From positions 96,880,036 to 96,940,035 of the forward strand of contig CM043947.1 of assembly GCA_014529385.2 (NCBI GenBank): 60,000 nt of DNA, given 5' to 3'. This document shows, in pieces, positions 45,449 to 56,343 of the stretch. The position numbers and the translations under genes were made by a program. The first letter of the stretch is position 1. Each line of letters opens with the position of its first letter. Under the pieces are notes generated by a model. That model saw nothing but the letters and a program-made list of their open reading frames with translations, was not told the DNA's origin and searched no databases. The stretch comes from Adiantum capillus-veneris (lineage: Eukaryota > Streptophyta > Polypodiopsida > Polypodiales > Pteridaceae).

Positions 45449-46793
45449 CTAAACTAATGCTCTAAACTGACGTCGTCTAGTCAGACGTCTCATCGCGTCC
45501 AAGCGGCGTATCTGTCGGATTCTGCAAAAAAAGACAATAAGACAGCTTTCTGTAAGTATAAACATATAACGACATTTATAAAACAATACAAAAAATAGAA
45601 AAGAGTAAACCCTAATACTAACCATGCCGCCGCGAGAACTGAGAATGTCCATCAGGGCGTTTAAGCCCTTCCTACCTGCGTACTCGCGCTCGTACCGTGT
45701 CGGATCACGTCTTGTCATCGACCACTGTCAAAACATACAAAGATTTCATTATGTTAGAATTAAAAAACTCATAAACCCTAAACTATCGAACATAAAGAGC
45801 AATGTGAAAACACTTACAAAATCGGCCTCAAATGATGCCCATCCACCGCTCCCCAAGTGGTGCGAGCTCCCTGCCTCTACTCGCGCTCTGGCTGCATCCT
45901 TTTGTTGCTTCCACTTGTCGGGATTCTCGCGCGCTACTTTCTTCGCATTCTTCCAATCTTCTTTGGCCAGCCAATCTGGCCTGTTCCACCCGTTCTTGAT
46001 TGCTTTTTGCACTTCGGAACACTTGTGTTTGCAGTATTCGCGCATTCGAATCTTCATCAGGTCTTCATTGAAGCGCTGATCCCGTGTTGGAACGGGAAAA
46101 TCATCATGAAGTATGCTGATGACTCTGTTTTTTAAATCACTTGGTACTTCACTCCATTTGTTTAGTATGTAGTATCTAAACAGCTGAGAGCAAAGACCAC
46201 GCATGCGCGAGATCACCTTCTTGCCGTCATCATCCATGATGATGCCGCCGCTGAAGTCGACGGAGTAAGGCAAGCCCTCTGGCCGGTGACGCGTGAACCT
46301 GGGTGTCCCGGCAGGGGTCTCTAGCGGCGTGTCGATGAGGGTATGGACGTCAGGTGTCTCCACCGGCGTCTGGGCCCCGAAGCGAGGAGTGTCGAGTGGG
46401 GTGGCTCCTGGCGGAGTAGGTAGAGGTGTGTAGCTGCTAGGAACAGTCAGCCGCGTAAAACCTGGCGTAGATGGCGATGCTGTGGCTGGTGTGGGGGCGC
46501 GCAAAGAAGGGGAGGGTAAAGAGCCTCGTCAAACACGAGGCGGTCTGGAGGCATCGGCGGCAGAATCCCCACAACAACCACCACCGCCACCACTAGAGCG
46601 CCGGTGTCTAGACGAGTGTGAAGATCGTCTCGTCGACGCCGAAGCTTCGGAGCGCGCCGAATGCTCCGAAAGAGAGGGAGATGCGGATGGAGTAGGAACG
46701 CGCGATGATACGCCAGAGCGATGACGCTCCACGTACCACTGTCTCTGCTGCGGTGACAAAGAAGAAAGAAACTCCTCATCATCCATACCTGCA
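45449..46793 (-). pseudogene. CACTA-B second gene (Transposase_24-like)
   Basis: Accessory CACTA protein, better preserved than in CACTA-A. After an acceptor (TTTAATGCAG) it starts MDDEEFLSSLSPQQRQWYVE. A Ser/Pro/Thr-rich region has GTP-type repeats (TPLDTPRFGAQTPVETPD), with one TGA at about 46529. The conserved domain runs GGIIMDDDGKKVISRMRGL, YYILNKWSEVPSDLKNRVIS, RMREYCKHKCSEVQKAIKNG, RPDWLAKEDWKNAKKVAREN and SSHHLGSGGWASFEADF. Introns separate two small last exons (DPTRYEREYAGRKGLNALMD; RRLDAMRRLTRRRQ). Apart from the TGA it may be nearly intact. Confidence 0.83.
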
Positions 46794-46984
46794 TTAAACA
46801 CACGAATATTTAAACTTAATATTGAATGAATAGAGTAGACAATGACGCAAAGACCATTAAATACAATGACGTAATGACGCATATAAATACAATGACACAA
46901 TGAATTGAGTGATAGAAGAGGCAAGTCGAAAACTTAGAATTTTCAATCAAAAGATGTGAGCGCGAGTAGAAAAGAGCGTTATAC

Positions 46985-48496
46985 ACCATGGAAGTTACTT
47001 AGAGAGCCAGAGCTTTTACAACACGGAGCAAAATTGTTCAAATACAATATTTGTGGCTTTAAGAGATCTCTCTCTCATCCTCGCATAACTCAGCATAACT
47101 TCCTATATCTATATAGAGCTCTCCGTTTAAACACATATCCTCTGTTTCATTTTGTAGCTCCTCTGCATGCACCCCATATAGAGTAGTAGCATCTTGATGC
47201 TCGTCTGGCACCACCGCAGCGGCTTCTGATTGAGCATCTTCTCTGATCTCCTCCATTGATGCCGTTGTGATTGGCACATGGTAGCCTTCATACGTCCTTG
47301 CACTACAAGGGGCTACCTCTATGACGTACCACCAGTTTGATGTAGACTTTGTAGGATAAAATATTACCTGCCAGAGCCACATAACTTACATGAGAGCTTT
47401 CAAGCACATAACTTGTAAAAGGGGGATGTTAACTATTTACATACTTACTTGTTCACAATGCTCGGGTAGTACGAAAGTGTCTCTTAGGTCAGTCCATTTC
47501 TTAGTAGAATCCACCTCAAGAAAACCAGACTCTCCTCTACGCACAGTAGCGTTGCGACCCTCCATGATTATCTTGAACCATTGCACGTCGAACAAGTCGA
47601 CAAAAAATCCTCTGTAATCGATCCTTAAAATCTCTTGCAGCGTGCCGAAGTAAGTGAGTTCCGCCACCACAGGATCTGCATCAGAGGAACGTCGTCGGCT
47701 AGACTGTTCAAATTTTGCCATGATTCCACAATCTTGAGTAAAACGCTTTTTGTCGATCCGTTCCACCCTAAAATGTCGACCTTTACACCATGCTGCTGTG
47801 TATGACTTATACTACAACGAACAAAGATTATGAGTGGCCGTTCAAACGTTTAGAAATAAAGTCACTAGCATGTCGTACATTGCAAACTTACCTTGGTCGC
47901 GCAACCCCGAGAGTACTCCCACTCTTCCTCAATCACTTCGTCACCGCATTGTTGTGCGCTTTTCAATTGGTTGTGCAACCATCTTAAGCTCATGAAGGTT
48001 GGTAGGCTCTCCAGACCCGTCGGATAGTGCATCGGTGGTCGTCTTCCCCGTCTCCACTCGATTCGTGCCCTTTGTCACTCTTGCTTTGCATCCTCATATT
48101 GTGAAATCCACTTTTGCATCACTGGATTGTGAAGCATGCAAAATCGGTTGATTTTAGCCTCTAGATCTTCCGTCATCTTCTTCTCAACACTGAGATTGCA
48201 CATGACAATCCCAGATATGCGCTCATCATCTATGGTTCGCCATAGCGTGTCCCGGGCTTTATCAAATCCGTCTAGCCACTCTCCAATGTACACTAGGGAC
48301 CCTGATACCAACCAACCTTCTGCCATGCTACCCTCCGGACGTGCCTTTTGACGCACATATCCCTTAAGCGTTTTCATGAAACGCTCTAAGAAGAACATCC
48401 ATCTGGAATGAACTATGCCAGCTATTTCCACCTCATCAACTATGTGAACAAGAAGATGCACCTGAATGGTTAGCATGGTAGTAGGAAAATGTTTTC
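46985..48496 (-). pseudogene. CACTA-B TNP2 3' part (DUF4218 end, DUF4216)
   Basis: Truncated TNP2. DUF4218 end: LTIQVHLLVHIVDEVEIAG, HSRWMFFLERFMKTLKGYVR, RPEGSMAEGWLVSGSL. Then GLESLPTFMSLRWLHNQLKS, an 80-nt intron (47891-47812), WCKGRHFRVERIDKKRFTQD, and DUF4216 (LTYFGTLQEILRIDYRGFFV, DVQWFKIIMEGRNATVRRGE, RDTFVLPEHCEQ). A second intron of 81 nt (47448-47368, GTAAGT..GGCAG) precedes VIFYPTKSTSNWWYVIEVAP and an acidic tail ending near 47060. The surviving exons are largely open; the catalytic part is deleted upstream. Confidence 0.87.
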
Positions 48497-49655
48497 TTCC
48501 TCTCAATCTACTCTCATAGCCCGCTAGCTCTCACCATCTTTGAAGGTGTGTGAGGTCTTAGATCTGAGACCGTGAGGGAATTGATGTTGTGTTTTATAAG
48601 TGTGTGCACGGTACTTGAAGCTTCCATCTTCATTGCACCAGAAAGTTATTGAAGGAGCACAAAGTATTGTATTCTAAAATCCCGGGGGATTCACTCTATA
48701 TACAAAACGGGATGCCACCTGCGAGTGGACAACTTTAATAAAACCCCTATATACGACTCATATTAGGGAATACAACCCCCCTTTCTACGCTTATACGACA
48801 ATCAATGTAGAAAACTATCATATCCCTATCTTACATATAAAATTTAGGTCTCACGTGATCTAATTGAGTAAAACTAGTCAAAGAGCGTGTAGCATAGTGA
48901 CTAGCACTGTATTAAGGAACCACTTCTATTGATAACTAGATGTACCATCAATGTGTCTTAGTTTGATTTTCAAACTATGTGCCCGTTCAGCTGCACTCTA
49001 GCTACTCGTCCAATGTTGATCCATCTAAATTACTCAAAAAACATGGTTATAAAGTTGTGCTAGGTTCTTTGTGTAGATTTGCATCTATACAAACTCTTTA
49101 TAGCTTTCATCCCTCAACAAATGATCTATAATATAAAAAAAATCAGTTGATACAAAGTAGTGTTAGTTCTTACATGTATCTTTGTAGCTATTGACTCACA
49201 AATTCAAGGGCAGACGAAGCCATAATTTTGAAACACAAAAACTTCCTCTCATTTTCCCCTTTTCTCACTTCTTCCCCCCATAGATATGATACCCCCTCCC
49301 TTATTTTTAAGCTTGGGAGATAAATTATTGGGGGCCTGCACCTAACCGTTATACACTTATGTAACTTGTAAAAAACTCCCCTCCCCTACACTTACGTGGT
49401 GCGATAAGTTTTCCATGGTGAATCCCCCGGTCTAAAATGTCTCCTTTGATGGGGGAAACCTATGATACAAAGACTTTTGGAGGGGGGACCGGATCCATGT
49501 AAATCTGGTCCTCAATTGTTGTCAATAGCTTAATTTCTCTCTCTTTTGAAGTATTGTTCATGCCTATCTAACTAGGTGTTATGTTTTTTGTCGCTCTCTC
49601 CATCCAAGCACTCTTTATGCTACACACAAGTTACTAGGCCATTAAATTTCACACA
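48497..49655 (+). repeat. Gypsy-B 3' LTR remnant
   Basis: Matches the last 450 bp of the 5' LTR, starting CTTCCTCTCAATCTACTCT and ending ATTAAATTTCACACA at the R1 junction. It is interrupted by a 750-bp MITE and lacks about 60 bp near 49615 (sequence before GCTACACACAAG). The LTR start was lost in the deletion that brought CACTA-B here. Confidence 0.88.
48681..49430. mobile_element. 750-bp hAT-like MITE in Gypsy-B 3' LTR
   Basis: Ends CCCGGGGGATTCAC and GTGAATCCCCCGG are inverted (13 bp perfect), flanked by a perfect 8-bp duplication TCTAAAAT (48673-48680, 49431-49438). The 5' LTR at about 36045-36053 has the empty site with a single TGTAAAAT. No transposase inside. An 8-bp duplication points to hAT-type mobilisation, although the CCCGGGGG terminus is not the commonest hAT end. 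Confidence 0.9.
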
Positions 49656-50100
49656 ACTGATACTGCTTAAACTAGTAAATAAACTTTTTGTTGGGGTGCT
49701 ACCTAAATTGGCAATTTTGTAGTCATGCTCCCTAAATCATCAAATCTACACAATTAGCTGGTGTTGTCTAAATTGGTAAATCTACACCAAGATGAGCATT
49801 TTGACACTATCTAAATCAAAAAATATGTGTGCACATAACTAATGGACTAGGCAAGGCAGAAGAGATAAAAAAATTACTAATTGTTTGACACCAACTTGGT
49901 GTAGGTTAGAATAGTGAAGTACATAGAAAGTGTCGTCGATCATCCCAAATCACAAGAGCCCATGTGAGTAGCTTTATAGATTAATGATTAATCATATCAA
50001 GAGTGATCCAATCAATCCAAGTATAAGTCATGATATTAGAGATGTTTAATTTCACAACTCATAAGATAATGCAAGTAAGTAAAAGAGCTTTGTCTTCTAT
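49656..50100. repeat. Dispersed repeat R1, copy c, right part
   Basis: ACTGATACTGCTTAAACTAG continues R1 exactly as in copy b (GGCACTGATACTGTTTAAAC), then CTACCTAAATTGGCAATT, GTTGTCTAAATTGGTAAATC and ACTAATGGACTAGGCAAGGC as in copy a. Confidence 0.82.
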
Positions 50101-51109
50101 TAATGTTTGCCGGTATTCTTCTTTGTTACAAAACTACTTGGGTGTGCACCTTTAGGTATATCTGCAAAGAGAATAACTTATAAGAAAGTAAATTGAATGA
50201 GCATTCACTTGAGCATACTAGATTTTTGTATCAAAAGAGATGTTGTAAGAGATGGTCCATAAATTCATAACAATATTGTATAAAATATTGTTAGGATACT
50301 ATCATGTCAGTGTACTGAGTGAATTTATAAAAGACTCTGGCACTAATGTTCTTCTAGATGTATATACATAGAGGGATTAGTAAATCTACGAATCCATAGA
50401 TGTTTGGATCTAGATTGATACTAGGTTATGAACAAAATTAAAAGTTTTTATCAATACATCATAAAATCAGAGATAGTGTATAACACATTGAGGAGCTATT
50501 TATTAAATTTGGCTGTGTGTGGTTAAATTGTGCTTTTGGAATGGGAAAAAGAGGCAAAAAGAAATAAAATGAACAATAGTTAAGAGGTTAATGGGAAAAT
50601 TTGAACAAATAGCAATCAAAACTTGAAATAACCTATTTAGAAACAAATGAATACATCTTCATGGCTGTCTATACTATGTAAAAGATGTTTGACGTAACAA
50701 AGAGTTGAAAGATTAAAGAGTAGTATTGTATATATACACACTGAGAGGATATACAACACTACTAGGCTGCTTTGTGAGTAGAGATGCTTTTTTGCATCGC
50801 ATAAGTGACGAAAAGGCGTTGCTAACTACATTGTTACGGAAACGTCCCTTAAGTGATGCAAATAGAAATGCTAAAATGTCGCATAACTGATGCCAAAAGC
50901 CATTGCTTAAGCCATGACTATCGTCTTTTAAGAGACTTTACAAGTAATCAATTTCTATGCATTGTTTAAGTGATGCAAATGCTTTCAATGTTGCTTAAGC
51001 AATGCTGTGTTGTTTTTCTTAGACATATAATGGTTGAGAGCCCGACCATTATTTTCTTACCAAGGCTCTCTCTGTATCTCTCTCTTTTTGTCTCTCGTAC
51101 TTACACAAA

Positions 51110-51185
<76 letters not shown>

Positions 51186-52032
51186 ATGCTCAACAAGGAA
51201 GTGTAAAGTGCACACTTTGGAGCGTTCTACATACTCTATAACAAAAAACAACCAGTAAATTTATGCGAACACAAAAGCAAAAGTATGAATGATCATGGTA
51301 TGGTTCTTTCCTCCTTGACACATTATGAAAATAAACATAAACAATCAAAACAAATCGAATATGAATGAAGAAACTTAACAGTATAAAATAAAATTATTGA
51401 AAAAAACTAAATATGAATGAAGAAACTTGACAGTACTATACAAGTAGACTAGACTTAGATGAAGGAGACTTAATATATAGAGCATCAATGCATATATATA
51501 TACAATGTCAATGTGCATACATGATCATCTATCTAAATGACACTCTGGCTATGTATCAGTATTGGACTCATTTGAGTAATCCTCCTATCCCCCAACATGT
51601 GAAGACGATGTAACCATGCATGCTATTTGTCTATCCTCCTACCCTCCTCCTCCTCTCTTGCTACAATCTCGAGATCTCTCTCGATGTAAACCTCTCTCCT
51701 TCATAAAGTTTAAATTAAATAAATTGAAAATTAAAAACTAATCTAGAATTTTTTTTAACTTGAAAAGAAAACTCAAAGGTACAAATATTACTCACAAAAG
51801 GGCGTGCAAGTGGAAGGATGCACTACAAGGCTCTATATCCCTAGTATGTCACCACCTCATCTCTACTACAGTTAGAGCTTGATTGTAATCTTTGGTTTGT
51901 ACAAAATAGATTCAAATTTTATGGTTATTCTTATTTGCATCATTCCAAAAACTATGCTATGAAAATATATAGATATATACTTATGAATGTGGCTGTGAAG
52001 TCGATCTTATCCATGCAACCCAAGTGGGATGT
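50101..52032. other. AT-rich stretch, no gene
   Basis: No recognised coding region. CACTACTAGGCTG at about 50757 starts a 250-bp stretch with repeated TAAGTGATGC/GCATCACTTA-like words, which could be an unrelated CACTA end. A CT tract follows at 51112-51181. Confidence 0.4.
51112..51181. repeat. (CT)n microsatellite
   Basis: About 70 bp of pure CT. Confidence 0.97.
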
Positions 52033-54422
52033 TGGAGAGGGGGAATGGGGAACACACCCGTCACAAACACAAGGGCCTTTCTATAGCTTAAGGAATCCGC
52101 AGAACCCCTATCCTCTCAGAAAACACCTTCAAAAACACAGTTCTCACTAGCAGACCACCACCTCCTTTCTTCCCAAGGCTCACACACTCGACAAATCCAC
52201 CACACCATGCACACCTACTGCCACGGTCTGTCTCCACCCTTACGCACACAGCCTCTCAATCTCACTCTCTCACACAAAACACCATCAATCTGGAGGGGCA
52301 CGTACATCCACATTGACGACACCGATGGGAAATAGCAGAGCACAAGAAAGAAAAGGGGCGAAGGGGAAATGACAGCCAAATGGGGCAACAGTGGTTGGAT
52401 TGCACTTCAAAAGGCATGTACAAAGGCTTGCAATGCCATCATCATGACCATTTTAAAAGAAAAAGTACAAATGGATTAGTCTGTCAGAGAGCTCCACTTT
52501 GCACGCTTCAAACAACACAAAAAAGCCCCTAATTTGAGACAAAAATGACTTTTATAGTGGGGGGCCTTCAGCTCTAGAATCTACACGTTAATAGGCCCAT
52601 CTGGCACCTTAATTTAGCATCTTTGGGAAGGATGAAGCCGCCTCATTTTCATATGCTCTCTTTTGCTCTCTTGCACTTGAGGGGGGGGCATTAGCAATTT
52701 CACTATTGCCCCTAGGCACCTTTTAATTTTCTTTTTTCCTTTATTATTTACCCTTTGGAAGGTTCCCTCTTCCACTAACTCTTTGACCTTCTCGTTGACC
52801 ACTTTTTCCCGGCCCTTGATTGATCCATTCCCTACCAACCTCCTTTCTCTCTTTCTCCTCACCTTTGCTTGCCTGGCCCTTGACCCTTGGTTGGGGACAG
52901 TTGGTTGGGGACAGCTATACTATCCCTCTCCTCATCTCTGTGGGAACCATCCCCTTCCTCTTGACCTCGAGCATTAGCGACCTTGCTAATGGGTGGGGGG
53001 TTTATCATCAAAAAAGGTTGGGGCCCCAAGGGTCATGGGACCGGACCCCTACAGACGCCCCCCATGTCACCCAACAAGACAAGCCATCGCCGACTTCCAT
53101 TGCCAGCGTGCACCACTAACGCAGGGCGCCGCCACCTACACCTCTGAAAATGGCCACAGTGCGTAGTTAGGCTCGCGCACACATCGCCCGGAGCGCTATC
53201 GGCAAACCCCACCATAGCTATGAGAAGGGAGCTTTCACTCCCTAGCTTGACATTCCTATCCACGCTCCCTCCTTAATCTTATACCCCATTTTTTGGAGAC
53301 TGTTATGCGCGTGTGGGACAAGCCCATGATACGTGGCGGCACCAGGGGGCCGAAGCCTCCCAAGGCCCTTGAAATTCCATCCATAAAACCCCTTTGAAGG
53401 TATAAATTCCCTCCCCCCCCCCTTTTGAAGGCTTTCTGTACCTTGCTCCAAGATCAAATTCCCAAGCTGCAAAGTGATACCTGAAGAGGAAAATTGAGAC
53501 TCCAAACTTGCCAATCCCTGTCGTATGCCAAGATCCCCAAGGCTGCGAGCTGAGGCCGCCTAGATTGCCGAAAACTAAACTGGCACCACGACGTCGGGAA
53601 CGAACCTCGATTTCAACCTACAATATTTCTCTTGTTCGGGCTGCAATTGAGGCACGGTCAGTCCCTGTTGACTCTACTCGATGCATGATGCCCTCTAAAA
53701 CCCTGTCAAGGCTCAAAAAATGCCAGATGGCACAAGTTTCCACGTGGTCAAGTGGGCACAAACCCGGCCCCTGGCAAAACTTTAAACGGCCATAAATTGC
53801 TATCCCAAGCTCTAATTTACAATCCTAGAAGATAGGCATGCTCCACAACTTGAACTTTACACATGTACTTGCTGATACCTGCCTCGGCCACTTTTCACCA
53901 GCTGCCCTGTTTGTCGGGGATCTGCTAAACGTTCTAACTTTGTACTTCAATATCTTGAGCACCGAGACTCTGTTTGATGAGCCGTTTGGACCGTCTTCTA
54001 GAGCACATCGAGCACTACATTTTAGAGCATTGACTCAGCACTTTGGACACCTTGATCTCTCATCCCATATGGACCATCCTTTAGCTCTTTTGGCCTTAAA
54101 AACCACTTAAGACATACATTCTTGCTACCCTTTGGCTGCCCTAAACCTTGGTACCTGCCCTAGCCTTCTACAATACACCTGCTTGCAGCCTTTGCTTGGC
54201 ATAGACCACTTTCAAGCTCGGACCAACTTTGGTTGCACCATCATTGCCCAGTACCCTCGTCAAACATTCATGTTCGACCAAAAGCATATTTATAGAACTT
54301 TAAAACTGGCACACCAAACTGACAATTGAAAATGCTTGCAAAAACTGCAACCCTATGTATAGGCTATGTACAACAGCTCTATTTTTTCCTCTCGCACACA
54401 ACAGGCTTTAGGGGGTTGCCCA
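52033..54422 (-). repeat. Gypsy-C 3' LTR (2.39 kb)
   Basis: Minus strand begins TGGGCAACC after GAGGGGGG and ends ..CCCCCTCTCCA. The final 80 bp (52033-52115) match the truncated 5' LTR at 59664-59745 (GGAGAGGGGGAATGGGG, ACACAAGG.CCT.TCTATAG). Long for a gypsy LTR but without recognisable coding content. Confidence 0.83.
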
Positions 54423-54748
54423 CCCCCCTCGACTATGATCTTATGCACATTCAACACTAGATTTATTTCAAAATACAACTTGAGCCGCACACCGTTCACC
54501 CTGTTCCTAAGAAGCTTGCCATTTTCTCTCACCAGCTGATAGGTCCCATTCGGAAAGGTCTTCTGCACTTTATATGGACCTGTCCACTTCTTCTTTAACT
54601 TCTTCTGGAATGTGAAATCCAGGTAACTCTCGTACTTCACGACCAAATATCCTTCCTCTATCTTCTTATCTGGCAGGTTCTGATTGAACTTGGCAACCCG
54701 CTTCTCTTTGTGCATCACATAGTAGTGTGTTGTTGCCTCTTTGTGCAT
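54353..54748 (-). pseudogene. Gypsy-C integrase C-terminal domain
   Basis: KIEEGYLVVKYESYLDFTFQ, KKWTGPYKVQKTFPNGTYQL: the SH3-like GPY/F module, about half identical in appearance to Gypsy-A 4988-5413. The stop lies inside the LTR, about 70 bp past its start. Confidence 0.85.
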
Positions 54749-55155
54749 CTACAAAGCCTCCAAACTGTCCATCTAATCCTGTAGAACTCCTTGTTGAGTG
54801 GCATTGATACCCTTCAAAGCACCTAGCTGTGCATGCATCTGCAATACAGCCTCCTTACCATAGACTACCTCGAATGGAGTGAAATTTATAGCTACTTTAT
54901 AGGACGTCCTATACGCCCATAGACACTTCTCTAGAATTTTTTTCCTACTCAATCTCCTGCTTATACACGTACTTTGTTAACATTTTGACGGTTTGCACAT
55001 GAGCACTCTCCACTAGACCATTGCATTGGGGGTGATAGGGTGAGGAAAACCGATGCTGAATGTTTGGCCTTTCTACTATTGCACTCATGAGCTTGCTTCT
55101 AAACCCCTGACCCCTATCAAAAATCAACACCCATGGAACACCAAAACGGCAACTA
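54749..55155 (-). pseudogene. Gypsy-C integrase core, C-terminal half
   Basis: PWVLIFDRGQGFRSKLMSAI (second Asp region), NIQHRFSSPYHPQCNGLVES (Glu), then in broken frames LWAYRTSYKVAINFTPFEVV-type sequence. The HHCC finger and first Asp are missing; the junction with an RNase H tail is at about 55155. Confidence 0.82.
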
Positions 55156-55558
55156 CACGTTGCTACTCGCTAACTGGTCTGCCTCTTGGTTATGCTCACT
55201 CCTCACATGCTTGAACTAAATCTCTTCAAACGTATATTGTCTTGTAGCTTCTCCCTACCTTTTGCAGTAAAACCGCTCTAATAGCAATTGTGCCCACCAT
55301 CATAGACACATAGAAGTCGTCCTCCTGATTGGGAGGGCACACCACTGGAAATTGACACAAAATTTCCTTAACCCTGTCAAAAGCTTCTTGAATTTCCTCA
55401 TCCCACTCGTAACCATGAACATGTTGAGCTCTGTTTTGAAGAGGATGTACATATTGCGACAACATCCAAAAGAAATGTGATAGATACTTCAGATTATGAA
55501 TAAACAAAGCCAAACCTTGAGCATCTGATGGTGGCTCCATCAACACCAATACCTTCAC
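55156..55558 (-). pseudogene. Gypsy-C RT thumb, RNase H start and second RNase H tail
   Basis: PPSDAQGLALFIHNLKYLSH and GYEWDEEIQEAFDRVKEILC are RT connection; AVLLQKVGRSYKTIYV is the start of RNase H. At about 55230 it switches to FEEI-stop-FKHV and HNQEADQLAS, the end of the second, Tat-type RNase H (compare HVPREQNKESDELA in Gypsy-A). Two deletions have therefore removed most of both RNase H domains and the front of integrase. Confidence 0.8.
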
Positions 55559-55588
55559 CTTATTGAGATCAGCCTCTATACCATTCTA

Positions 55589-56343
55589 CTATACCACATG
55601 ACCCAACAATTGTGCTCGAGGCTGTGCTAGCTTGCACTTCTTGGGGTTCAATTGACCTTCTTCTTCATCAAGCCTTTGAAAGCATAACTGCAACTTTGAT
55701 AGGTGCTCTAATCTTGAACTGTAGCAGCCTAATTCATCCATGAAGACCCGTATAAAGCGGCCCATGTATGGACCAAATACCCTGTTCATCCAATCTTTGA
55801 AGGTGGCATATGCATTCACCAATCCAAACGGCATCCTGCCGTAAGCAAAAAAACCCCATGGAGATATGAATGTGGTATTCAACTAGTCTTTGAGTGCAAT
55901 CCATACCTAGAAGTACCCCAAGAAACCATCCATAATCATGTATCTCTCGTGCCCAGCCACCTGGTTTAGGATTTCGTATTGAAACGTCAACAGATAGTGA
56001 TTTCTCTTGGTTGGTGCATTAAGTGGCTTGTAGTCGACGCACACTCTCCATTTCCCATTATTCTTAGGGGTTATAACCACTAGTGAGACCCACTCTGACT
56101 CTTTCGCAGGGTATATAATGCGTGCATCCAGCAACTTATTGATCTCCTGCCAAAGGGCCTCCTTTTGGATTTTCCCTAGTCTTCTCAGCTTCTGTGCTTT
56201 AGGCCTATGTCCCTCCTTGAGAACAATCTTGTGCTCTACCCCTCTTGCACCATGCAAATGCTTATATTCCATTGCAAATAGGTTTGGATAGGACTCACAC
56301 GTCTAAACATAACTCTCTTTCTCACCCTTGGTCAAATATTCAC
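55589..56343 (-). pseudogene. Gypsy-C reverse transcriptase
   Basis: Two frames: YKHLHGARGVEHKIVLKEGH, KIQKEALWQEINKLLDARII, WVSLVVITPKNNGKWRVCVD, LNQVAGHERYMIMDGFLGYF; then FISPWGFFAYGRMPFGLVNA, YATFKDWMNRVFGPYMGRFI, VFMDELGCYSSRLEHLSKLQ and GQLNPKKCKLAQ. The active site is FMDE: the second Asp of the usual xxDD pair is Glu. Stops fall at about 55885 and 55585, and one near 56303. Confidence 0.87.

Larger units (their letters stand above)
44838..48496 (-). mobile_element. CACTA-B: CACTA element, 5' half deleted
   Basis: Left end CACTATAAGAGG at 44838, subterminal TAGCGACG repeats, then (minus strand, right to left) the end of TNP2 and the second gene. Homology to TNP2 starts at about 48496, so its promoter end and the transposase core are deleted. 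It lies inside Gypsy-B RT and abuts the Gypsy-B 3' LTR. Confidence 0.88.
34736..49655 (+). mobile_element. Gypsy-B: composite nested Ty3/gypsy element
   Basis: A plus-strand gypsy element split by later insertions. In order: 5' LTR, primer site, gag, [Copia-1], protease, RT start, [CACTA-B remnant], 3' LTR end with [hAT-like MITE]. Its flanks are the two halves of R1 copy c, and both share ACTGAT (34730-34735, 49656-49661), as expected for a target duplication of 5-6 bp. RNase H and integrase are gone. The original element cannot move. Confidence 0.87.

Noticed and set aside
50757-51828. CACTACTAGG (50757) and CACTACAAGG (about 51819) as two ends of one CACTA element
   Set aside because: Both read in the same orientation; a CACTA element needs inverted ends.
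52614-54329. Several 60-100 codon ORFs at 52.6-54.3 kb
   Set aside because: All lie within the Gypsy-C 3' LTR and show no domain or codon pattern.
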